Source of the DNA: Penium margaritaceum
Lineage: Eukaryota; Streptophyta; Zygnematophyceae; Desmidiales; Peniaceae
Assembly (NCBI GenBank): GCA_023375785.1
Contig: SZWC01000040.1
Location: forward strand, 512,138-547,403
DNA: 35,266 nucleotides
Reading direction: 5' to 3'
Positions 21,484-30,566 of this stretch are shown here, in pieces. Every line of letters starts with the position of its first letter. Within the stretch, counting starts at the first letter, position 1. The translations under genes were made by a program, and so were the position numbers. The notes under the pieces were generated by a model that was not told the DNA's origin, ran no database searches, and saw only the letters and a program-made list of their open reading frames with translations.

Positions 21484-22860
21484 ATGACCAGCAGCAGATC
21501 TTCGGCGACGACTGCGGTGATGGAGGAGCAAAACGTGTTGATGCACGCGAACCCTGAAGCGAAAGCACTTGCTGGTGTGGCAGGCTACCCGGAAACCCAC
21601 AAAGCTTTGACGACCAATCTGGTCACGGACCCAACGGCGGTAAACCAGCCGTCCCTACCAATAGCCTCGGCGAAGACAGTAGGGACGACAGGTGGAATTG
21701 GACAACATGCATGGATCAACGAGGAACTGGCGAACCAGATCTCCGCGCTTGAAGGAATCAACAACCATTTGCACCAACAACTCAATGTCACAATGGAGGT
21801 TCGTCGCAATGCAAGCGCACGCCAAACGGTGCTCGTCGAAAGAAATTCCCAACTTGAGAGCACACCCACAATTTGTCCAGATCCACCAAAACCATTCAAT
21901 CCTACAAACTCAAAAGGACCGACGGTCTGGATGTGGCTGACGAGTTTAGAGGTATACTTCACCACTTCAGGGGTCAACGGAGATCAAAAGAAAATCATCC
22001 TCGCAGTCGCACTTTTGCGTGACATGGTGCTTTGTTGGTGGTCCAATCTAACGACCATCCAACGGCAGTAGGAGACAAGCAGGGCATCAGCAACAGCCAA
22101 CGGTGCCCGTCTCATATCACCGACCGCAGGCGTTCAATCCTTGGAGCACATCAACCCACAATCACAAGACACGCTGATGCCACCATCTGACCGGAATAAA
22201 TCATCGCATGCAACGCTCACACGCTTTGGACGACTGAACAAAACATCCGGTACACGGTACAAACTCCAGCGTCTCCGTCAGACGTCTAGCATAGCACAAT
22301 GTACACGAAGATTCCGCGAGATCATCACCGGAGCAGACATTACTCCAAAAGAACTCTGTCTTTACCACAAAAACGGCCTCAAGCAAGATATCTGGAGAGC
22401 AATCGCCATTTTTGGCATCCAAAACGACTTATCGCAGATGATTGCAACGGCAAAAAGGATCGACAGCGCCAACTACAATACTCGGATTCAGGAATCCTAC
22501 TGTTGGCGACATCCTACCCACAATTAGTATAAGAACGGAAAGAACGAGTCACCGAACTCCTCGACTGCAATGGAAGTGGATGCCGTTGACCAGAGAGATA
22601 CACAAACCTGCTACAACTACAGAAAGGTCGGGCACATCGCTCGCAAATGCCGGAGGAAGCAACAGACCAAGAGGGGGAAGTCACAGAGAAATGAGTCAAG
22701 AAAGAGCAAAGGGCAGGGGTGAAAGGCACAACTCTTGTGATTGCAGTTTTTGCCGAACAATTTCCCATCTGAATGACCTACATCACCGCAGAGGGTTTCT
22801 GAGATCGCAAAGTTTGATGAGTGGTACGAGGACGACCAACCAATGATACTGCTAAAAGTT
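21484..22860 (+). pseudogene. Chromovirus gag region
   Basis: From Met 21484 the frame encodes an N-terminal segment, a coiled-coil-like stretch, then a Retrotrans_gag-type capsid region (PKPFNPTNSKGPTVWMWL, then AVALLRDMVLCWW). TAG at 22069-22071 interrupts it, and the same frame resumes through QDIWRAIAIFGI to the zinc knuckle CYNYRKVGHIARKC (22609-22650). In the knuckle the second Cys is Tyr. Further stops follow (22525-22527 and about 22720). Gag would form the particle and bind RNA. Confidence 0.82.
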
Positions 22861-23283
22861 TAGCCTGGAGGGTGCAAAAGTCGCAGAATGGTACCGGCAC
22901 TATTGGATGGAGGAGCTTCACACAGCTTTGTGAGAAACGACATCGCACGCAAACTGGGTTTGCAGACCAAACCAGGGGTGTTTAAAGGAAGCACAGTCAA
23001 CAAGCGATTACAAATACAGAGTCTCCAAGAATCACAATGACTACAAGTGGGAGATATACGAGGTGTAGCGCACTGGAGGTCTTGTCCAATGAGCGAGCAC
23101 AAAATCATCCTCTGACGCGATTTCCTCTACTGACACAATCCGCACATTAACTGGAACAGCGACGACGTCGACGTGGAAATCGACGGCACGAGACAACTTT
23201 ATTGTGGAGGATGGAAGCTTAGAGTGAAAGCAGTAGAGGTGGAAGCAGCACAGGAAGTTGCAGTAGCTGAAAAGTGACAACCT
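22861..23283 (+). pseudogene. Chromovirus retropepsin
   Basis: VPALLDGGASHSFVRNDIA (from 22891) is an aspartic protease active-site block. The Asp (22906-22908) is kept, and the usual Ser/Thr beside it is Gly. It lies in the same frame as gag and RT, implying a fused gag-pol polyprotein. Stops follow near 23040 and 23113. The later flap region is hard to read. Confidence 0.78.
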
Positions 23284-24500
23284 GTGCAGCCGATACCGCC
23301 CAACGTGGCCAAGAAATGCACACAACGAGGAGCTCGTACGTGGCTCATACATCTCGAGCCAATGGAAGAAGCGGATGTGGTAGCAACTGATTCCTCATTG
23401 GTCTCATGTGTATCATCATCCTCATCAGCATCAACAAAGTTCGTGATGGTATCCAAAGAGTTTACACTTCTCATCCATGAGTTTGCGAACATCTTCCCCG
23501 ACAAACACCCGAGAACCTTACCTCCTCAACGAGACATTGACCATCGCATCAAAACAAAGCCGGGCACCAGACCTGCAGTTCAAGGGGCCTATCGGATGAG
23601 CAATCAGGAGCTGACCAAGCTTAAAAGGAAACTCATCAAGATGCTCAGTCAAGGGTTCATCCGCCCATCCACGTCACCATACGTCGCACCGGTTTTTTTT
23701 GTGAAAGAGAAAGCTGGTGAGATGCAGATGTACGTGGACTCTCGGGCATTGAACGATGCTACCGTCAAGAACCACTACCCTCTTCCCCGAGCTGACAAAC
23801 TTTTCGACCAACTCCGAGGGGCCCAAATTTTCAGTAAAGTCAACTTGCGCAACGGCTATCACCAGATACGCGTGGCAGATGCCGATATCTAGAAGATGGC
23901 GTTCTGAACTCAATACGGGCATTTCGAGTTCACGTTAATGCCGTTGAGACTGACGAATGACCTGGCAACGTTCATGGTGGGAATGAACAACATTTACCGA
24001 CCATACCTTGCCGATTTTGTTGTAGTGCATCTCGAGGACATTCTGGTGCACAGCCGCACCATGGAGGAGCACGATGGGCACCTTAAAAAAGTCTTCAAAG
24101 TTTTAGAAAGACAGAAATCTTTCGGAAAACTCTTGAAATGCGGCTTCGTTCGCCGTCTGATCGAGTTTTTGGGCCATGTCATCAACAGTGGACGGATCAC
24201 AGTCGTTTCGAAAAAAGTGGCAACAGTTGCTGATTGGCCAACGCTGACCAACACTCAAGATATTCAAGGTCTCTGCTTTGCTTCTGCAATTACTACCGAC
24301 GATTTGTATGGGATTACGCCCAAGTATCAACGCCTCTTTCCGACCTCACTCTAAAAGAAAACAGGTTGCGGTGGAGATACAGTGAACAAGAAGCGCTCAC
24401 CGCTTTGCGGAATGCATTAACCTCGGAGCCAACTCTACGATTAGCTAATCAAACGGTCGATTATGTCATGGCTACAGATGTGTCAGACTGAGCCATTGGC
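23284..24500 (+). pseudogene. Chromovirus reverse transcriptase, catalytically dead
   Basis: Readable RT blocks are: HEFANIFPDKHPRTLPPQRD (lead-in), IRPSTSPYVAPVFFVKEKAG, YVDSRALNDATVKNHYPLPR, FSKVNLRNGYHQI, TQYGHFEFTLMPLRLTND, VVHLEDILVHSR, IEFLGHVI and ADWPTLTNTQDIQG. The first catalytic Asp (expected in the KxDLRxGYHQ block) is Asn. In the YxDD box Tyr is His and the first Asp is Glu. Two stops (TAG 23890, TGA about 23905) and a frameshift near 24265 follow. Downstream, LCFCNYYRRFVWDYA continues the thumb in the new frame. It would have copied RNA to DNA; it clearly cannot now. Confidence 0.9.
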
Positions 24501-24860
24501 ACATTCCTCCTGCATGACCACGGCAACGGCGAGCAACCGATTGCCTTTATGTCTCAAAGTATGTGAGGACCAGAACTCAACTATGCCGTACATAAGAAGG
24601 TAATGTTGGCGGTCGTACACGCGGACAAGACATGGCGGTGTAACCTGGAGTGTCGCTGATGCGTCGTGGGCACCAACCACCATGCATTCAAACACTTGAA
24701 AACACAGCCGAACCCCAGTCGACGTCAAACCCGATGGATGGAGCTCCTTGAATCCGGGTTTGACTACAATATTGAGTATCTGCAAGGCAAAATCAACCCA
24801 GCGTACGCACTCAACCGCCGACCAGATATAGTGGCTAAGGTGGCAACGCTATCGCTACAA
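24440..24860 (+). pseudogene. Chromovirus RNase H domain
   Basis: The frame reads VDYVMATDVSD then TGA where a Trp is expected. It continues AIGTFLLHDHGNGEQPIAF, ELNYAVHKKVMLAVVHA and WMELLESGFDYNIEYLQGK. These are the standard RT-RNase H blocks that degrade the RNA strand. At least three stops interrupt it, two of them at expected Trp positions. Confidence 0.82.
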
Positions 24861-24959
24861 CAAGACCCATATCTCGAACGGCTGTTCGCACAAGGCTAAG
24901 ACTAGCACTGCGGGTACGACAAGGCAAAACATTGGAATGACGCAACTTTACTAGCGATG

Positions 24960-26004
24960 GTGCTTCACTTGCCAAGTGGTCGTTCCCCCAAATGATGAAC
25001 TTTGCCATATGCTGATCAAAGAGTGCCACGACACGGGAATAGGTGGACACTTTGGAGAGGAAAAGACGCTGAAGAAGCTGGCAAAAAACTATTGGTGGGA
25101 CGTGCCCAACTTTTGCAACACCGAAGACACATGGTAGCAACAAAAATCTCATCGCACACGGCCACCCAGACTTCTGCAACCACTCCCTATTCCGACAGAA
25201 CTGTGGGTCGATATCTCCATGGACTTTGTCATGGGGTTACCAATCAAACCCTAGGGATATGACGCAATCCTCATGGTCGTCAACAGGTTTTCCAAGATGT
25301 CCAAATTCATTCCGACAATGACCACCGTCACCGCCGAGGGAACAATACAGTTGTTTCTGAACAACATCATGCGCCTACACAGCGTACCGAAAACCATCAT
25401 GAGCGAAAAAGACAGTCGATTCACTAGTCATTTTTGGCGCAAACTGATGACTCTCTACGGCAACATTATTCAACTTTTAACAACATTTTATCCTCAAACT
25501 GACGGTCAAACCGAGCGGACCAATCAGACATTCAAACAACTCCTCCAAACACTATGTGAACCTCACGGGACGGATCGGGCACAAGACCTCCCCGCCGCCG
25601 GAATCGCATAAAATTCGGCAGTTTCCATCGCAACAGGTAAAACTCTGTTTGAAGTAGTGTATGGAAAACTTCCCGCCACACCGGCCGGACTACAAAGTCA
25701 GAGCAACATCCCCGCATTGGACGTTCAACGCCGAGACTTCTCCACCATTTGGGAGGAAACACGCCAGACAATCGCAAAGACACAAGCAACGATGAAGCGA
25801 GCAGCTGATCGACATCACAGCAACGACATGTTCACCACTGGCAAGCATCAAAGTTCGCGTAGCCGACTCTTTGGAACTCAAACCCCGATGGTTGGACCGT
25901 TTGAGATCGAGCGCTTGCAAACCCTCGTGGTTGCACGACTCAAACTGCACGACAGTATGCAAGTTCATCCAGTGTTCCATGTGAGCAGATGTATGCACTA
26001 CTAG
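24960..26004 (+). pseudogene. Chromovirus integrase
   Basis: The zinc region has its first part intact (HDTGIGGHFGEEKTLKKL), but the expected Cys pair is replaced (NTEDTW) and followed by TAG. The catalytic core keeps all three acidic residues: Asp in ISMDFVMG, Asp in EKDSRFTS and Glu in DGQTERTNQ. A TAG at about 25251 and a TAA at 25609-25611 break the frame. The SH3-like C-terminal block ends at HPVFHVSRCMHY then TAG. The frame equals that of gag-RT, so the 24.27-kb shift is compensated near 24.9-25.0 kb. Confidence 0.87.
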
Positions 26005-26072
26005 AGCCCAAAGAAAACTTCCTTAGCAGGGATGTCCCGCCCCCGCCTCCCGTTCGAGGGTACGAGGACACA

Positions 26073-26243
26073 GAGTACGTCGTCGTGGATATCCTTGGCC
26101 ATCAACGACAAGACAAAACAACATAATATCTTGTCAAGTGGCATGGCTATGATGCCACGCACAACAACTGGGAACCCTACAACAACCTTCGAGACGACGA
26201 TCACATAATTGACGGCTGTTACTGCCGTCATCAAGCCATGTAA
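26073..26243 (+). pseudogene. Chromodomain at the integrase C-terminus
   Basis: EYVVVDILGHQRQDKTT, a TAA (26124-26126) and YLVKWHGYDATHNNWEPYNN form a chromodomain with its aromatic residues Tyr, Trp and Trp. It ends with a TAA at 26241-26243. Chromodomains at this place define chromoviruses and are thought to steer insertion to heterochromatin. It lies in a different frame from the integrase core, so a further shift occurred near 26.03 kb. Confidence 0.9.
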
Positions 26244-26270
26244 ATATGCGCGCCGGGACATCGGGGCTAA

Positions 26271-26280
26271 ATGGGGGGGA
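26271..26280 (+). other. Polypurine tract
   Basis: ATGGGGGGGA lies two bases before the 3' LTR. It is the expected primer for plus-strand DNA synthesis. Confidence 0.75.
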
Positions 26281-26282
26281 TG

Positions 26283-26826
26283 TGTTATGTACCAGACGTA
26301 CACTAGTCACTAATCTTTTTGAGCGGGCATTTTTGTCACTACACGAACAGCCCATCGCGTCGCGAGACCGCGACATTCACTCTGATGGTCGAGGACAAAC
26401 CGGCCAACTGCCCCGCCCTCAGTGAATCTTCCCGAACCTTCTGACAACTTCGACCACTCTTGTGAATCTACGACCGAAGTATCACGACCTTTCGGTTGAC
26501 TTCTCGAAGAACTAAGACAAATGTGGATCTATGAAGATGCATCTCGCATCTTCACCGTTTATTCTTGACGACCCCTGATTTCTCGGCGGACCTTCTCGAA
26601 TCCGACCACTCATGAAGGGACTCTGCACACGTCGCTTGATTATCGACCCAACGGCTACGCCTTGTTCGTAACTCCACAATTGCATGTACATGTTCGATCA
26701 TTTCGACACTTGCCATCGAAGTACACTTACCGCTAATCATAAAATTATCAATTTTCCCAAAATGTTAATCGTGATGTGCCTAAAAAATTCTACTTGTTTA
26801 CCATCTACCCTCCGTTTTGCATAAGG
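26283..26826 (+). repeat. 3' LTR of the chromovirus
   Basis: It begins TGTTATGTACCAGACG. The end reads CATAAGG where the 5' LTR has CATAACA, so the terminal CA is lost. It is followed by TCGAA, matching the bases before the 5' LTR. Confidence 0.88.
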
Positions 26827-26864
26827 TCGAAGTTGCATCCATACGACATAGATATGCTATCTTT

Positions 26865-27060
26865 TGACAGACGAGAGGGGTAAATTGTTGATTTTCTACG
26901 CCAAAATACTCAATGCCGTGTAGAAGGGACGGATAAGGCATGTTTTCTTAGGAAGGGGCGGATCAGGTTGATTGTTCCGACGTTCGGGCGGATGGGTTCT
27001 GTTGTTCGAGTGAGGGGGGGATTAGTCTTTCTGTCCGAAACGAGGGGTATATGGTCATTC
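26865..27060. repeat. ~29-nt degenerate array, right copy, inverted
   Basis: Read on the - strand there are about six units of 28-31 nt, such as CATATACCCCTCGTTTCGG, CCATCCGCCCGAACGTCGG and CTGATCCGCCCCTTCCT, joined by AACAA-type spacers. The motif matches the array at 19950-20170 but in the opposite orientation. Confidence 0.75.
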
Positions 27061-27707
27061 CGCCTACCACAAAAAGAGACTACGAGAGACCGTCCGTTCA
27101 CCTCCGGTATGTCCCGCAACTGGAAGCATGGCTGCCCGCGAAGCACACACAACGTCACTGTCGCTCACCGTGACCGTGCGAGAGACGGGATGACCATCAA
27201 TGTCAATGGTGAGATCGTGCTCGTTGTTGCATGGGCCCTTCAACACCCGACGGTCATCCACGATGCGTCGGCCGTTTCTGTGCTCTGAACCTGGCATGGT
27301 GAATGTGCCATGGTGACGCATGCTTATCTCCGCTCACCATCCATGCTCACGCCATGAGACGGTTCTCGCTTCACGGCCAAGGCACGGAACAGCTCCTGCG
27401 GCTAGGGCTGGCGACACTGCTCGAGCCGTGAGGGGGGAGAGAGGACACGCGACTCCGCGCACGCCATGGTCCACGCCATGATTGCTCGCGAACCTTCCTT
27501 CGGTTTTTCCAGCTTCCAGGGGACGCGTTAGCCAGCCCTAGAACGTCGTCCCTAAGTCCACCTGTGCAACGGTACACGGTCTTGAATCAACTAGGTGCAG
27601 TCCTGTCCTAGGCCGTCCAGGTTCAACGGATTTCAGGCGCACGTGCGACCCATGTCTCTCCGCCGAACCTCACGACCCACGTGCCCTAGTTCAGGCCCGA
27701 AGCAGCC
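27061..27707. other. Upstream region of HAC; probable 5' UTR or promoter
   Basis: No supported gene. An in-frame TAG (27687-27689) stands 18 bases before the proposed HAC start. The sequence is GC-rich with many ACGT/CACG words. No TATA box could be called with confidence. The open frame at 26968-27288 has no recognisable domain. Confidence 0.4.
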
Positions 27708-28314
27708 ATGCAGGCGCAGACTGCGGCACCCACCAAGGCCGCCTCGCTGGGCCAGGTCGGCCAGTGGCGGCAGCCAGAGCGTGACGTCGTCTTACGTCAG
27801 CAAACTTGTCAGAGCATGTAAGTGACTGTTGACCCAGGTCTGGTCCTCTGTGAGTACCCTGTTACCCCTGGCATGCTGCTTTTGCAGAGACCGTGCTTGA
27901 ATGCCCTGCCAGCCTTTTGGGACTAGCCCCTTTCTGAAGTAGACTCCAGGCAGCAGTCTACAAATACTGCCTATGCTGTGTGGAGCTTGTCCCCATCAGC
28001 CTCCTCCATGACCCTCTTGCTCGCCAACCTGTGCTGCTCATGTGGTTTTGATTTCCATAGGTTGGGTAGATGGGCTGGTGCTGGCCCATGGTACATGTAG
28101 TCACTGATGCTGCTGTTTGTTGGCAGTGTTTTCCTGTGGGTCTCAGACTGTGTGTATGGCACTAGCACTGACTCTGATTCCCGTTGTAGTGCACGGCGTG
28201 TGTGGATGGGTGCGTGGGTGCGTGCGTGCGCGTGCGTGTGCGCGTGCATGTGTGCGTGCAATCATGCCTACGTGTGTGTGTGCATGCCCGCATGTGTGCG
28301 TGCATGGGTGCGTG

Positions 28315-28352
<38 letters not shown>

Positions 28353-29077
28353 CGTGCATGGGTGCAGACTGGAGCTGCTGCAGCGAAAGGGGAAGTTTCC
28401 GCAGGGGCAGGACCCGCNTTGTAGTGCACGGCGTGCGTGCGTGGGTGTGTGTGTGCGTGCGTGCCTGTGCGTGTGCTCGTGCATGTGTGCTTGCAAGCAT
28501 GCCTACGTGTGTGTGTACATGCCTGCGTGTGTGCGTGCATGAATGTGTGCGTGTGCGTGTGCGTGTGCGTGTGCGTGCGTGCATGGGTGCAGACTGGAGC
28601 TGCTGCAGCGAAAGGGGAAGTTTCCGCAGGGGCAGGACCCGCAGAAGCTGCACCAGTCCATCAAACGCGTCGAAGACTTCCTCTACCGCCAAGCCAGCTC
28701 AAGGGTAAGCTCCCCTCCCCCTCCATCTCAACCGTTAACCATCTGCTGGCCTTTTTCCTTGCTTCATAGCCGAAACCCCACTGCCCCACCTGGTGCCTCT
28801 CTCCTTCAATCCTCCCCCCTTGCCCTCCTCCAACTCTCCTTTGCGCAAGCGCATCTCACTCAATCTGCATGGGCCGGCAATGCCGTGGTGCTTGCTTGGT
28901 TGCTGCACAGGAGGAGTATGAGGACGGGGCAACGTTGGAGCGGAGAGTGCACGACGCCATTCGGCAGCACAGCCGCGCTGCTCCCCAGGCCCGACAACCA
29001 CAACCGCAAATGCACCCACAGCAGCCCCAGTATGCTGGGCAGTTTCTCCACACACGCAATCCACCGTTTCCACACCT

Positions 29078-29117
<40 letters not shown>

Positions 29118-29266
29118 CAGCTGCAGCAGCAGCAGCAGCAGGAGCAGCAGCAGTTGGATCGACAGCAACCAAATGAGCACCGGCAGCAGGAACAGCAGCA
29201 GCACCGGCTTCTCCCGGGATCACATGCTTTGCAGAGCTCTGCAAATCAGCCTCTGCCACCAACTGT

Positions 29267-29321
<55 letters not shown>

Positions 29322-29389
29322 CAACCTCAGGTGATGCAGCAAAGGCAAGCCCTACAACAGGGACTGGGACTGGTTCCTTTAGTGGAACC

Positions 29390-29487
<98 letters not shown>

Positions 29488-29914
29488 CGCAGCAACGCCA
29501 GCAGCAGCAGCAGCACGTTCACCAGGAGCAAAATCAGCCTGAGAGTCAACAGTCACAATCACCACAGCAAGTGCAACAGCAGCAGCTAGACGTTTCCTTG
29601 CCAGAACAGCAAAAGCAGCCACCGCAACAACAGCATCAGCAGGAGCAGCAGCAGCAGCAGCAGCTGCTGCTCCAACAGCATTTGAAGCCGCCGTCACAAC
29701 AGCAGCAACAACAAACACAGCAGCGAAATCCTCCGGTTGTTGGGCAGCTTGCAAGGCAGCAAGGCCTCACAATGCTTCAGCAGCAAACCCTGCGGCCACC
29801 TCAGCAGCCCCAAGCGCATCCACCACATCAGCAGCCCCAGCAGCAACAGCCGTCGTTGCAACCGCGCCAACATCAGCTGCTGCGGCAGCAGCAGAAGAAG
29901 CCGGTAATGCAACC

Positions 29915-29970
<56 letters not shown>

Positions 29971-30415
29971 TGCAGCAGAAGCAGCAGCAGCATCAGCAGC
30001 AGCAGCAACCGCTGATGCAGCAGCAACAGCGAGACCAGCAACAACAGCAGCACGTGAAGTCGCAACGGGAGCAGAGGGAAGAGCAGCAGCATCCACAGCT
30101 CCAACAAGCTCGACAGCAGCAGCAGCAACAGCAACACCACCACCACCAACAACAGCAACAACAGCAACAGCACCAGCAGCAGAGGCAGCAGCAACAGCAG
30201 CAGCAGCAGGGGAAAGAGGAGGAGGAAGAGGAGGAGGAGGAGGAGGAGACTTTGCAGCAATTGTATGAGCGGACGGTTAAGCAGCATGTGCCACAAGAGC
30301 AGGCGCCGTCTTCCAGTCGGCACTCGCAACAGCAACCAAAAGACCAGCGGCAGAAGCAGGAGCCGCAGTCACAGCAGCCCAAGAAACAATTGGACAAGCT
30401 TCTTCACAGACGGCG

Positions 30416-30463
<48 letters not shown>

Positions 30464-30502
30464 GCGGCAGCAGCAGCAGCAGCAGCAACGATTGCCGCAG
30501 CC

Positions 30503-30566
<64 letters not shown>

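Larger units (their letters stand above)
20777..26826 (+). mobile_element. Ty3/gypsy chromovirus, near full length, inactive
   Basis: The two ends are related LTRs (20777-21337 and 26283-26826) that begin TGTTATGTACCAGA. The flanks carry the same bases, TCGAA at 20772-20776 and at 26827-26831, consistent with a 5-bp target duplication. A primer site TGGTATCAAAGC (21340-21351) lies two bases after the 5' LTR and resembles the initiator tRNA-Met primer sequence with one mismatch. A purine tract (ATGGGGGGGA, 26271-26280) precedes the 3' LTR. Between them, gag, protease, RT, RNase H, integrase and chromodomain occur in Ty3 order. Numerous stops and at least three frame changes make it dead. LTR divergence by eye is roughly one base in six over the first 200 bp, so the insertion is old. 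Confidence 0.93.

Noticed and set aside
28107..28769. Cys/Val and His/Thr-rich frames in the GT-repeat
   Set aside because: Pure artefacts of the GTGCGTGT words on both strands.
28735..29754. 339-codon - strand frame, Ala-rich
   Set aside because: It is the complement of the CAG tracts read in another frame (poly-Ala). The + strand gives a coherent conserved protein across spliced exons.
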